A DNA stretch of 64,000 bases from positions 310,001 to 374,000 of the forward strand of contig NZ_JBHRTA010000008.1 of the NCBI RefSeq assembly GCF_042646065.1. Reading direction: 5' to 3'. Origin of the DNA: Parapedobacter deserti (lineage in GTDB: Bacteria; Bacteroidota; Bacteroidia; Sphingobacteriales; Sphingobacteriaceae). Position numbers and translations under genes: made by a program. Positions 35,972 to 44,669 of this stretch are shown piece by piece; within the stretch, counting starts at the first letter, position 1; the number at the start of each line of letters is the position of its first letter. Below the pieces are notes generated by a model. The model was not told the origin of the DNA. It did no database searches and saw nothing but the letters and a program-made list of their open reading frames with translations.

Positions 35972-36032
35972 TTAACAAATATCAAAAACAAGACATTTGC
36001 GGTGAGGTTCTTTATATAAGAAGAAAGTTTTA

Positions 36033-36064
36033 TTTGCCATTTACAAACTATTGATGCAACTTTG
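36033..36064 (+). promoter_or_regulatory. Promoter of the metal-uptake-like operon
   Basis: TTTG (36033-36036), a 20-bp spacer and CAACTTTG (36057-36064; 7 of 8), 12 bp before the ATG at 36076. The predicted leader is only a few nucleotides. Confidence 0.6.
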
Positions 36065-36075
36065 CTGCGAAATTA

Positions 36076-36447
36076 ATGGGTTGTAAAAAACATATCGCCG
36101 ACTTGTTCATGTGTGTTGCTGCTTTGATTACGGTCATGGTAGTAATTGCTGTACCTGTGGTATATGCTACGCACACCCATGATGAAACGGCTGACCGGCT
36201 GGAAGCGCATGGCGACTGTGGGCAGGGTCATGATCATGACACTGAGGATTGTAGTCTCTGTGAATTTTATATCCGGTATTTCCCAAAAGATGCTGAACCG
36301 GCCTCGTCGTTTGGCTTTCGGGCGTCCGTTGCTCCATTAGCCAAATCATTGGTCAACCGGCCGAGATGCCAAGTACTTTTTAACGGATTGCAGAACGTAC
36401 ACATCAATAGAGGACCCCCTTCTTCATTAACAGTGCCGAATCCCTGA
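36076..36447 (+). CDS. His/Cys-rich membrane-anchored protein, probably metal-binding
   Basis: A 123-residue protein with one N-terminal hydrophobic helix (about 10-32, CVAALITVMVVIAVPVVYA), followed by a segment dense in ligands: THTHDETADRLEAHGDCGQG then HDHDTEDCSLCEFY, including HTH, HDHD and CxxC. The rest (about 75-123) is short and featureless. No family could be named with certainty. It is the first gene of a four-gene unit with a TonB receptor and two DUF4625 lipoproteins, so a role in sensing or handling a divalent metal is an inference from composition and context. Confidence 0.72.
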   Translation: MGCKKHIADLFMCVAALITVMVVIAVPVVYATHTHDETADRLEAHGDCGQGHDHDTEDCSLCEFYIRYFPKDAEPASSFGFRASVAPLAKSLVNRPRCQVLFNGLQNVHINRGPPSSLTVPNP

Positions 36448-36536
36448 TCGGTCACCTTGGGGAGCTCGTGGAGTACTCCATGGTAAACAACACTTGATGT
36501 CGCTTGTTTTTATTAGTCATTGATATTTCATACCCC

Positions 36537-38948
36537 ATGAAGATAGTTATTGGTATGCTTGCTGGGCTGCTGTGCTTCGGAAGTGTAACCGGGCAGGATT
36601 ACCGGTTGTCGGGGCGCATCGTCGACACTGCCGATGTTCCCCTCGTTGGAGCGCGGGTTGCATTGCCGGAAGCGGGGATTCACACGATCACTGGACGGAC
36701 GGGGTCGTTTTTTTTTGAAGGCGTCAAAAGCGGTGTTTATCGGATCGATGTCGGGAAAGAAGGGTATGAAAGCCTGAGCGAAAAAATCACATTGGACGGG
36801 GACCGCCAAGTGGTTATGCGACTTGAGCGTACCATGCGCGTACTTGATGAAGTATTAGTAGTAGATAACCACGTGACGCGCAGGAAACAGGAAGAATCGC
36901 TGAACGTTGAGATCGTCGGCAAAGACTTCATCCATAAAAATCTCGGCGGCAGCCTAATGAAGACGCTGGAGCGTTTGCCAGGCATTCAGACCATTGGCAT
37001 TGGATCGGGGCAGTCCAAGCCGCTTATCCGGGGTCTGGGGTTCAATCGGGTGGTAGTACTGGACAAAGGCATTAAGCACGAAGGGCAGCAGTGGGGGGCA
37101 GACCATGGCCTTGAGCTCGACCAATTTGCAGCAGGGGAGGTTGAAATTGTCAAGGGGTCAGCTTCCTTCGTTTATGGTTCGGATGCCATTGGTGGCGCTA
37201 TAGATGTAAAACCGGAAGCTCTGCCCGCACCGAATACCGCTTTTGCTTCGGTCGATCTTGCCGCCCGAACCAATAACGGCAGCTACGGTACCTCCGTACG
37301 TGTCGGTGGACGTAGCGACAGATGGTATGCAGATGCGCGCGTCACCTACCTGCAATATGGCGACTACCGGGTGCCCACAAATACGGTCTATGTATATGAC
37401 TACGCCGTGCCACTTCACAATCAGCGGCTGCGGAATACAGCTGGAAGGGAGACAAACTTGCACTTCGCGGGAGGATATCTCGGTGAATCATTCAATTCCA
37501 TTCTTTACGTAAGCAATACCTACAGCAAAGCAGGCTTCTTTGCCAACGCGCATGGCCTGGAACCGCGGAGGGTCGACATCGGACTGCACGACCGTTCAGC
37601 AAGGGACATCCTGATGCCGAGGCAAAACGTGAACCATTTTAAGGTCATCAGCCGGAACGCCCTTCACCTTGGGCCGCACCACCTGCAGATCGAGCTGGGT
37701 TTTCAACACAATTTCAGGCAGGAATACAGTCAATACGCCAATCACGGATATATGCCCCCTGTCTTCCCCGATACGCTCGGCACGCCCCCCGGCCTGGAAC
37801 GGGAATTTGACAAACACGTCTATTCGCTGAACATGAAGGACTATGTGAAGTTGGGGCGCCATGAGCTGACTTTCGGCGTTAACGGCGAGTATCACGACAA
37901 TGCCATCGGTGGGTGGACGTTTCTTGTCCCTGCTTTCGAGCAGGTAACGGCAGGTGCATTTGTTTACGATAAGTACCGCTTGGGCGACAAGACATTGCTG
38001 CATGCGGCTGTGCGTTATGATCATGGCAATCTGCGGATGTTCGAATACCGCGACTGGTTTCCATCTGAGGTAGACGGGAGCGGCGCACAGGAACACGTTA
38101 TTCGGGCGGCAGACTTGCGTCGTCACTTCAACAGTTTGGTCTGGTCTGCCGGGGTAAATTACGATCCGACCGATGCCTTCTCGCTGAAGGCCAATGTGGG
38201 AAAGAGCTTCCGAATGCCAATTGCCAAGGAACTGTCAGCTAATGGCGTAAATTACCATTATTTCAGCTACGAGCAGGGCAACCCGTCTCTATCGGCGGAG
38301 CAATCGTACCAGGCAGATCTTTCTGCCGAATGGACCAATGGGGGATGGCGCGTTCAGTTAAGCCCATTCTACAATTATTTCCCCAACTATATATACCTGA
38401 ACCCGACCGCGTTTTTTGACCACTACTACGGTGCGGGCAACCAGGTATTTCGCTATGAGGAAAGCCGTGTCGTGAGGTATGGAGGCGAATTGCAGGTGTC
38501 TCGTCAGATCGGTGACGCGCTGAAAGCGGAAGTGCTCGGGGAGTACTTGTTTTCCAAGCAGCTATCGGGTACCAAGAAAGGGTTTTCACTGCCGTTTGCC
38601 CCGCCTCCATCCCTGCTGATGAACCTCACATGGGCACCGCAATGGACCGGAAATCCCTTCGTATCGTTGGATTACAAGATAGTCGCCAAGCAGGACCGGA
38701 TCGTACCCCCTGAGAGAAAGACTGACGGCTATGGGGTGGCCGCTATACAGGCCGGCTACACGGTGTCCGTGGCACATAATCCCGTACATTTGAATTTACA
38801 GGTTCAAAACCTGTTGAACACAAAATACATGGATCATACAAGTTTCTACAGGTTGATTGAATTGCCCGAAATGGGCAGAAATATCGTCCTTTCCGTGCGA
38901 ATCCCGGTTATGATGGCGAGTAAGCACAGAAGTAATGATCATCATTAA
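36537..38948 (+). CDS. TonB-dependent outer membrane receptor, metal-type
   Basis: About 803 residues from the ATG at 36537, where a signal peptide begins (MKIVIGMLAGLLCFGSVTGQ); an upstream start at 36504 would spoil it. An N-terminal carboxypeptidase-regulatory-like domain (DYRLSGRIVDTADVPLVGA) is followed by the plug (LMKTLERLPGIQTIGIG, PLIRGLGFNRVVVLD, VEIVKGSASFVYGSDAIGG) and a 22-strand-type barrel ending in a terminal aromatic-rich strand. The plug segment GQQWGADHGLELD resembles ZnuD-type zinc receptors. The C-terminus SKHRSNDHH is His-rich. Substrate is unproven; zinc or another divalent metal is the best guess. Confidence 0.85.
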   Translation: MKIVIGMLAGLLCFGSVTGQDYRLSGRIVDTADVPLVGARVALPEAGIHTITGRTGSFFFEGVKSGVYRIDVGKEGYESLSEKITLDGDRQVVMRLERTMRVLDEVLVVDNHVTRRKQEESLNVEIVGKDFIHKNLGGSLMKTLERLPGIQTIGIGSGQSKPLIRGLGFNRVVVLDKGIKHEGQQWGADHGLELDQFAAGEVEIVKGSASFVYGSDAIGGAIDVKPEALPAPNTAFASVDLAARTNNGSYGTSVRVGGRSDRWYADARVTYLQYGDYRVPTNTVYVYDYAVPLHNQRLRNTAGRETNLHFAGGYLGESFNSILYVSNTYSKAGFFANAHGLEPRRVDIGLHDRSARDILMPRQNVNHFKVISRNALHLGPHHLQIELGFQHNFRQEYSQYANHGYMPPVFPDTLGTPPGLEREFDKHVYSLNMKDYVKLGRHELTFGVNGEYHDNAIGGWTFLVPAFEQVTAGAFVYDKYRLGDKTLLHAAVRYDHGNLRMFEYRDWFPSEVDGSGAQEHVIRAADLRRHFNSLVWSAGVNYDPTDAFSLKANVGKSFRMPIAKELSANGVNYHYFSYEQGNPSLSAEQSYQADLSAEWTNGGWRVQLSPFYNYFPNYIYLNPTAFFDHYYGAGNQVFRYEESRVVRYGGELQVSRQIGDALKAEVLGEYLFSKQLSGTKKGFSLPFAPPPSLLMNLTWAPQWTGNPFVSLDYKIVAKQDRIVPPERKTDGYGVAAIQAGYTVSVAHNPVHLNLQVQNLLNTKYMDHTSFYRLIELPEMGRNIVLSVRIPVMMASKHRSNDHH

Positions 38949-38959
38949 TTTAATGGCAG

Positions 38960-39436
38960 ATGAAAGCGCAAAAAATTAATTATATTATCGGATTTATCGG
39001 ATTTGCGGCATTGGGCGCATCATCCTGCAAGAAGGATACGGCACCCGACCCCATCGCGCCCGTGATTGAGAATGTCGAAGTTGGGCGGGGCGATAATGGT
39101 ATCGGCGTCGCGGGTGAGGACTTCCACTTAGAAATTGATGTTGTCGCCGGCGATCGGATCGATATCATCCTGATCAGAATCGAGCAGCGCCCTGATGAAA
39201 CCTACGCGCGGGAATGGAGCCACGAGGTTACCTGGGAGCAATACCGGGGTGCGAGAAACACCAATGTACACCAGCATTTTGATATTCCCGAAGACGCCCC
39301 GGCAGGCAGGTACGACTTCGTCATCATCGTCCACGACCAAAACGGTACCAGGTTAGAGGAGCGAAGAACGTTGAATATTTCTGCTCCTCAGGTCCTCGGG
39401 ATGGTTTATATCCACTCAAATATAGCGGTCGCCTAA
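38960..39436 (+). CDS. DUF4625 lipoprotein, first of a pair
   Basis: A 158-residue lipoprotein (signal peptide with lipobox-like ASSC near residue 23) carrying the DUF4625 immunoglobulin-like fold: an early VIENVEVGRGD strand, a central VHQHFDIPEDAPAGRYDFVIIVHD strand pair and a C-terminal beta strand. The domain is not functionally characterised. It begins 11 bp after the TonB receptor stop, so it is in the same operon. The HQH motif near the centre could bind a metal. Confidence 0.85.
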   Translation: MKAQKINYIIGFIGFAALGASSCKKDTAPDPIAPVIENVEVGRGDNGIGVAGEDFHLEIDVVAGDRIDIILIRIEQRPDETYAREWSHEVTWEQYRGARNTNVHQHFDIPEDAPAGRYDFVIIVHDQNGTRLEERRTLNISAPQVLGMVYIHSNIAVA

Positions 39437-39457
39437 ATAAGTTTTAGAAAACAAAAA

Positions 39458-39928
39458 ATGCAGATCATGAAAAGAATACTTAGCGTCTTAGTTCTCGTAT
39501 CCACGGTGCTGTCGTGCAGCAAGGATACTGCCACCGATACGGAATATCCGGAGATCGATGCAGCTTTTGCAGATGCCTTTCCTGTACAATGTAGCACCCT
39601 TCAACGTGGGGAAACTTTCGTGTTCAAGGCACGGTTCAGTGATAATGTAGCCTTAGGCTCCTTCAGCTTGGATGTACATCAAAATTTCGACCACCATTCT
39701 CACAGTACCGAAGTGGAGGAGTGCGATATGGATCCGGTAAAGGCGCCGAAAGATCCTTTTGTGTACATCCAGTCATTTGATATCCCGGATGGGTTGACGA
39801 GCTACGAAGCCACCGTCGAGATTCCGGTACCCGAAGGCGTTGATTCCGGCGATTACCACTTTATGATCCGGGTAACCGATAGGGCAGGGTGGCAAACCAT
39901 GAAAGGACTGAGCATAAAAATCCATTAG
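39458..39928 (+). CDS. DUF4625 lipoprotein, second of a pair
   Basis: A 156-residue lipoprotein (start at 39458 or, three codons on, 39467; lipobox VLSC). It is a diverged paralogue of the preceding gene (shared FDIPxxx, then DYHFMIRVTDRAGW against RYDFVIIVHDQNG). It carries a His-rich loop NFDHHSHSTEVEECD that the first lacks, a good candidate for metal binding. It lies 21 bp after the first gene and ends the operon; the convergent desaturase gene follows. Confidence 0.85.
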   Translation: MQIMKRILSVLVLVSTVLSCSKDTATDTEYPEIDAAFADAFPVQCSTLQRGETFVFKARFSDNVALGSFSLDVHQNFDHHSHSTEVEECDMDPVKAPKDPFVYIQSFDIPDGLTSYEATVEIPVPEGVDSGDYHFMIRVTDRAGWQTMKGLSIKIH

Positions 39929-40011
39929 ACTCATCATTAACATCCGTCAATGGACTTGAGGATGCCCGGTGTCTAGTGCGCCATTGCCGCCAGACCGGCC
40001 CGGTGAATAGA

Positions 40012-40767
40012 TCAGGCAGGCCGGTGCGGCAGCACTTCGACAGGTTTTACATAATGTATGATCCGCAGCCATTTCAGCAGCATCGCAATGGGATACACTG
40101 GATCGATTTCATGCCAGCGCCTGCCAAAGTTGATTGATGAGGGGTGTTTATGATGGTTGTTATGATACGATTCGCCCAGCATCAGGACGTCGACTACCAA
40201 TAGGTTCCGCGACGTATTCTTCAGCTTGAAATTGATGTACCCGTATTTGTGTGCAAACCAGTTAACCACCGCGCCGTGGAAGGCACCTGATGTGATAACA
40301 ATGGGCAACAGCAGGAACCACCAGAAACTGGTTGCGAATAGCCAGAAGTAGGCCACGTAAAGGAGTACCCACAAAGCGCGCGAAAGGAACGAATTGCCCC
40401 AGCGGTCAAGCGACTTCCACTCCGGTAGTCCTTTTGTAAAGCGTTCCTCCACCGGATATCTGCCCTTAACGATGTCGACGTAAATGTTCCGTGTACGCCA
40501 CATCATGGCGAAGATATTACGCGAAAAACTTGGTGAATGGGGATCCTTCTCCGTATCAGTATACGCATGATGCATACGGTGCATGATGGCGTAGGCACGG
40601 GGGCTCATATAGGAGGAGCCTTGCGTTACATAGGAAAAAAGGAAGAAAAAGCGTTCCCAGAATCGGCTCATTGTAAAAGAGCCATGCGCGGCATACCGAT
40701 GCTGGAAAAATGTTTGAGAAAACAGTGAGAAATACCATATCCCGATAAAAAACAATAAAATAGCCAT
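40012..40767 (-). CDS. Membrane acyl-CoA/lipid desaturase
   Basis: A 251-residue integral membrane di-iron enzyme with four hydrophobic segments and the three histidine boxes: HRYAAH at 23-28, HRMHH near 63 and HNNHH near 204. It introduces a double bond, probably delta-9, into acyl chains. The length is that of the short Bacteroidota form. An inverted repeat lies just upstream (40773-40822). It is transcribed alone, convergent with the DUF4625 operon. Confidence 0.92.
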   Translation of the reverse strand: MAILLFFIGIWYFSLFSQTFFQHRYAAHGSFTMSRFWERFFFLFSYVTQGSSYMSPRAYAIMHRMHHAYTDTEKDPHSPSFSRNIFAMMWRTRNIYVDIVKGRYPVEERFTKGLPEWKSLDRWGNSFLSRALWVLLYVAYFWLFATSFWWFLLLPIVITSGAFHGAVVNWFAHKYGYINFKLKNTSRNLLVVDVLMLGESYHNNHHKHPSSINFGRRWHEIDPVYPIAMLLKWLRIIHYVKPVEVLPHRPA

Positions 40768-40772
40768 AACAA

Positions 40773-40822
40773 TGAGCTTTAATGTGAAGAAATGGAGACA
40801 GAAAATTAAATGCTAAAGCTCA
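40773..40822. promoter_or_regulatory. Inverted repeat upstream of the desaturase
   Basis: Arms TGAGCTTTA and TAAAGCTCA are perfect 9-bp complements 32 bp apart. Being immediately upstream of the minus-strand start codon, they may be an operator pair or a leader hairpin; membrane-lipid desaturases are often temperature- or fatty-acid-regulated. Confidence 0.35.
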
Positions 40823-41101
40823 CTTGGTTACAGGTTGAAAGGAAGCGGTAACTAAAGATCTGTTTCTGAAACTTTCTAATTCCCGTAAAAATAAGCAAAT
40901 AATTCCGGAAGTGCAAATTGCAATGCTGTTGTTCCCTAGTTTTATGATTGAACTGACGGAATAGCACACGTACAGCAGTTAGCAAACCCTTCACTCCCGG
41001 TGCCATCGGTGCATTTATACGTTGCAAACCGTGCAGCGATTTGCTGTACGATACTCAAATTGACCAGGGCTGATTCATATGGTGAACGCATCATTGCGCA
41101 C

Positions 41102-41109
41102 TATTTTTG
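41102..41109 (+). promoter_or_regulatory. -7 promoter element of the CE7-type esterase gene
   Basis: TATTTTTG, an exact TAnnTTTG match, 78 bp before the ATG at 41187. No clear -33 element is seen. Confidence 0.4.
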
Positions 41110-41186
41110 CAGCATAAATTGCCCATAGCAAATAAAACTTGCATATTAGCGCCAACAATTATTCGCTTTACGACCATCATAAAAAA

Positions 41187-42494
41187 ATGAAAAGATTCAC
41201 TTTCATCCGCTTTGCTTTCGCCGTATGCGGAGCACTGTTTTTGACATTATCTGTGTTCGCCCAGTCTCGCCCACCGCACCCCATCCAAGTGCTGGTGTCG
41301 CCCGACAAACCCGATTGGAATTACGCGCTGGGAGAGGAGGCTACGTTTACCATCCGGATCTTGAAGCATCAGGTACCTTTGGAGGAAGCCGATATTTCTT
41401 TTTCGGTAGGGTTGGAAAAAATGACTCCGAACAATCAGGGTACCATAAGACTGAAACAGGGCATCGCCAAAGTAAAAGGTAGGCTTACAGAGCCCGGCTT
41501 TTTGCAATGTCAAGTGCGGATCAACGTAGATGGTATCAGCTACCGCGGCTTAGCTACTGCGGCGTATGCGCCCGAGGCGATTCAGCCGAAGCAGACGCTG
41601 CCGGACGACTTTTGGGATTTCTGGAACAACGCCAAAGCCGAGGCAGCAAAAATCCCCATGGATGCTAAGCTGACCCTGCTGCCGGAACGTTGCACGGAGA
41701 AAGCAGATGTTTACCAGGTGAATATTCAGAATCACGAAACAGGAAGCCGTATCTATGGTATTTTAGCCAAGCCCAAGGCCAGCGGCAAGTATCCAGCTGT
41801 GCTGCAAGTGCCGGGTGCCGGTATCCGTCCTTATGGCGGGGTTGTCGACCTTGCCGAAAGAGGAATTATCACGCTGCAGATCGGTATTCATGGCATCCCG
41901 GTGATTTACGAGACCGCATTATACGACGATCTCCGGGCAGCGGCGTTAAAAAACTACCAGTTTTTTAACCTGGACGACCGGGATAAGTATTATTATAAGC
42001 GCGTTTACCTGGGCTGCGTGCGTGCTGTTGACTACATCTTCTCGCTTCCTGAGTTCGATGGCAGCAACCTTGCCGTATGGGGCGGAAGCCAGGGCGGTGC
42101 GTTGTCTATCGTCACGGCAGCATTGGACAGCCGGGTAAAATGCCTCGTTTCGTTGTATCCGGCACTGTGTGACCTGACCGGTTATCTTCATGGCCGTGCC
42201 GGCGGGTGGCCGCACATGTTCAACGAAGCCAATGCACCGTTCATGGCGAAGGACGAAAAGATTAAGGTGTCTGCCTATTACGATGTGGTCAACTTTGCGC
42301 GTTCAGTCAACGTGCCGGGATTTTATACCTGGGGTTATAATGATGAAACCTGTCCGCCGACTTCCTACTATGCGGCTTACAACCAAATTGCCGCGCCTAA
42401 AGAGCTTTATTTGATCCAGGAAACCGGACACTGGACCTTTCCTGAACAACAAGCTATGATTCAGGAATGGCTATTGAAACAGTTAGTAAAATAA
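41187..42494 (+). CDS. Secreted acetyl xylan esterase/cephalosporin-C deacetylase (CE7) family
   Basis: 435 residues from the ATG at 41187, which starts a clear signal peptide (MKRFTFIRFAFAVCGALFLT, cleavage after FAQ); an in-frame TTG at 41139 was rejected. Residues 25-130 form an immunoglobulin-like module (PDWNYALGEEATFTIRIL), then the alpha/beta-hydrolase AXE1 domain with nucleophile S301 in GGSQGG and catalytic H415 in ETGHW. The family removes acetyl groups from xylo-oligosaccharides and related esters. It is monocistronic with no polysaccharide locus around, so the natural substrate is open. Confidence 0.88.
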   Translation: MKRFTFIRFAFAVCGALFLTLSVFAQSRPPHPIQVLVSPDKPDWNYALGEEATFTIRILKHQVPLEEADISFSVGLEKMTPNNQGTIRLKQGIAKVKGRLTEPGFLQCQVRINVDGISYRGLATAAYAPEAIQPKQTLPDDFWDFWNNAKAEAAKIPMDAKLTLLPERCTEKADVYQVNIQNHETGSRIYGILAKPKASGKYPAVLQVPGAGIRPYGGVVDLAERGIITLQIGIHGIPVIYETALYDDLRAAALKNYQFFNLDDRDKYYYKRVYLGCVRAVDYIFSLPEFDGSNLAVWGGSQGGALSIVTAALDSRVKCLVSLYPALCDLTGYLHGRAGGWPHMFNEANAPFMAKDEKIKVSAYYDVVNFARSVNVPGFYTWGYNDETCPPTSYYAAYNQIAAPKELYLIQETGHWTFPEQQAMIQEWLLKQLVK

Positions 42495-42573
42495 TTTTAT
42501 AGCGGGTTCCGATATATTATGCTTACCTTTACAGTAATTAATTAAATATTCATTCTTACTTACACAAAAAGCC

Positions 42574-42765
42574 ATGCAAAAAGGCGTAGTAAAATTCTTC
42601 AATGAAACCAAGGGTTTCGGATTCATAACCCCCGCCGATGGTGGACGCGAGATTTTTGTCCATTCATCAGGGTTGGTTGAGACAATCCGGGAAAACGACG
42701 ACGTTTCATTTGAAGTAGCCAACGGCCAGAAAGGCCTAAATGCGGTAAATGTCAAAGTGATTTAA
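42574..42765 (+). CDS. Cold-shock DNA/RNA-binding protein
   Basis: A 63-residue single cold-shock domain, MQKGVVKFFNETKGFGFITP with the RNP1 (KGFGFI) and RNP2 (EIFVHSS) motifs. It binds single-stranded nucleic acid and melts RNA secondary structure. It is followed at once by a strong terminator, so it forms its own transcript. A near-consensus -7 TACCTTTA is found upstream (around 42534). Confidence 0.95.
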   Translation: MQKGVVKFFNETKGFGFITPADGGREIFVHSSGLVETIRENDDVSFEVANGQKGLNAVNVKVI

Positions 42766-42788
42766 TTCATTTTTCCAGATATTGTATA

Positions 42789-42823
42789 AACCATCCGGTG
42801 TATTTGCCGGATGGTTTTTTTTT
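42789..42823 (+). terminator. Rho-independent terminator after the cold-shock gene
   Basis: A 10-bp stem AACCATCCGG (42789-42798) / CCGGATGGTT (42807-42816) with an 8-nt loop runs into nine T (42815-42823). Confidence 0.9.
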
Positions 42824-42873
42824 CGAATGTGTAGAGATAGGCAGGATTTAAGTGGAAGAATGAGCAAAATAGC

Positions 42874-43731
42874 ATGAGACAGCTGAAAATATCCGAGTCG
42901 ATTACTAACCGGAGTAACCGATCGTTAAATACTTACCTGCTTGAGGTTGGAAAATATGATATGCTTTCCTCTGACGAAGAAGTTTCGTTGGCCGTTCGGA
43001 TACGGGCGGGAGACCTGGTCGCCCTGAACAGATTGGTCAATGGAAATCTGCGGTTTGTTGTCTCCGTGGCCAAGCAATATCAACACCAGGGGTTAGTGCT
43101 TGAAGACCTAATCAACGAAGGCAATCTGGGCCTTGTGACCGCAGCTAAGCGGTTTGACGAAACAAGGGGTTTTAAATTCATTTCTTATGCCGTTTGGTGG
43201 ATCCGGCAAAGCATAATGTCAGCTATTTCTACGCAGTCACGCACGGTGCGTTTGCCTATTAACCAAATCGGCGACCTTATCAAAGTCAAAAGATCACAAT
43301 CGGCGTTAGAACAACAATTAGAACGAGATCCCACTGCTGAGGAATTGGCAGAAGCATTGAATGTTACTGTAGACAAAGTTAGCCGGACATTGCGGAATGG
43401 CGAGAAGCAGGTCTCTATAGATGCGCCGTCCCTGCACTCGCCGGATATTACATTGTTGGATTCGCTGCCTGACGGCGGGGCTCCGGCAGATCACGGAGCG
43501 ATGGGCGGTTCGCTGAAAATTGTGATACATAGCGTGCTCCAACACCTCCCTGAGCGGGAGCGAATGGTTCTTAGTCTGTTTTACGGCCTTGAGGAAGCTG
43601 AGCCGAAAGGGTTAGCGGAAATCAGCCTACAACTCGGCCTGACTCCGGAGCGAGTCAGGCAAATCAAAGCTAAGGCGTTGATTTGGATACAGCGTTCGAG
43701 ATATGGACAAAGTTTGTCAGCATATCTCTGA
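42874..43731 (+). CDS. Divergent RpoD-type sigma-70 factor
   Basis: A 285-residue sigma factor with regions 1.2 (NTYLLEVGKYDMLSSDEEV), 2 (NLRFVVSVAKQYQ, LINEGNLGL, FISYAVWWIRQSIM), 3 and 4 (LPERERMVLSLFYGLEE, LGLTPERVRQIKAKAL). The architecture and length are those of the Bacteroidota primary sigma, but several normally conserved positions differ (for example YLLEVGKYDMLS where the primary form has YLQEIGREDLIT, and MSAISTQSRTVRLP for LQALAEQSRIVRLP). I read it as a second, RpoD-like sigma; the true primary gene should lie elsewhere. It begins 50 bp after the cold-shock terminator. Confidence 0.85.
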   Translation: MRQLKISESITNRSNRSLNTYLLEVGKYDMLSSDEEVSLAVRIRAGDLVALNRLVNGNLRFVVSVAKQYQHQGLVLEDLINEGNLGLVTAAKRFDETRGFKFISYAVWWIRQSIMSAISTQSRTVRLPINQIGDLIKVKRSQSALEQQLERDPTAEELAEALNVTVDKVSRTLRNGEKQVSIDAPSLHSPDITLLDSLPDGGAPADHGAMGGSLKIVIHSVLQHLPERERMVLSLFYGLEEAEPKGLAEISLQLGLTPERVRQIKAKALIWIQRSRYGQSLSAYL

Positions 43732-43748
43732 TTTGACCCCTGGTGCGT

Positions 43749-44588
43749 TTAAGACTGCGTCAGTTGCTTTGTCTTTCCCCTGTTGGGTTTCTGTGGCTCT
43801 TTAATTTTGATGTATACATGCTTGATCTTAGTTTTTTCCGTGCTCTTTTCTTCGACGTCAAAATATGCACTTAGCGATTTGAACAAGGGTGAAAGTTTGG
43901 AAAAACCATAAACTCGGGGATCAAAGTCCGGCCTTCTTTTATTAATTAATGTACCTATCGCAGCCAACGGAGCCCATCCGCCTTCATCCGCCACGTCGTT
44001 GACCGTGGCCTTCAGTAAGTCAATCGTTTCCCGGTCTATCGGCTCGTACGCTTGTGCACCTTGTCCAATTTGTTTGGTAGCTTTGCCTGCGGTCGCAGCC
44101 GCCTCGGGTACCGGTTTTTCCTTGGCCTGTGATCGAACAGCAGCCTCTTTGTCCAATATTTCAATGTAGATGAACTTGTCGCAGGCCGCTATGAAGGGTT
44201 TGGGCGTTTTTTTCTCACCTACGCCGATTACCATTTTTCCCGACTCCCTCAGGCGGACGGCCAGCCGCGTAAAGTCGCTATCGCTTGATACGATGGTAAA
44301 CCCATCCACTTGCTGACCGTGTAAGATATCCATGGCATCGATGATGAGTGCCGAGTCCGACGAATTTTTACCGCTTGTGTAGCTATATTGTTGTATCGGC
44401 GTGATGGCGTGGGTGAGGAGCGGCTCCTTCCAGCCTGCCACGTGAGATTTTGTCCAGTCGGCATAAATCCGTTTGATAGATGGGATGCCGTATCTTTTCA
44501 CCTCGTCCAGAATGCTTTCAATTTTAACGCTCGACACATTGTCGGCGTCGATCAATACTGCTATCTTTAAATCGGTCTCTTGGGCCAT
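43749..44588 (-). CDS. NYN-domain ribonuclease-like protein with LOTUS/OST-HTH domain
   Basis: A 279-residue protein. Residues 8-150 are a PIN-like NYN domain with its acidic residues (VLIDADNVSS, SDSALIIDAMDIL, VSSDSDFTRL). After a linker rich in Lys/Ala, residues about 190-262 form an OST-HTH/LOTUS winged helix (ETIDLLKATVNDVADEGGWA, INKRRPDFDPRVYGFSKLSP). Such pairs bind and probably cut RNA or regulate RNPs, as in MARF1 and LabA-like proteins. A 38-aa lysine-rich gene lies 81 bp upstream on the same strand, and the sigma gene ends 17 bp away in convergent orientation. Confidence 0.88.
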   Translation of the reverse strand: MAQETDLKIAVLIDADNVSSVKIESILDEVKRYGIPSIKRIYADWTKSHVAGWKEPLLTHAITPIQQYSYTSGKNSSDSALIIDAMDILHGQQVDGFTIVSSDSDFTRLAVRLRESGKMVIGVGEKKTPKPFIAACDKFIYIEILDKEAAVRSQAKEKPVPEAAATAGKATKQIGQGAQAYEPIDRETIDLLKATVNDVADEGGWAPLAAIGTLINKRRPDFDPRVYGFSKLSPLFKSLSAYFDVEEKSTEKTKIKHVYIKIKEPQKPNRGKTKQLTQS

Positions 44589-44669
44589 AGTTTTTCCCGC
44601 AAGGTAGTCAATTTCCCTGGAATCCTATCTACAACAACGAGCACGTCAATAGCCAGTACCTACAGTGGT

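Larger units (their letters stand above)
40768..41186. other. Divergent intergenic region of 419 bp
   Basis: No gene is supported here. It holds an inverted repeat TGAGCTTTA (40773-40781) / TAAAGCTCA (40814-40822) separated by 32 bp next to the desaturase start, and a -7 element TATTTTTG at 41102-41109 that may serve the downstream esterase. A 73-codon minus-strand frame at 40806-41027 has no recognisable features. Confidence 0.45.

Noticed and set aside
40806..41027. Minus-strand frame of 73 codons in the desaturase upstream region
   Set aside because: No family resemblance, no promoter, composition unlike neighbouring genes.
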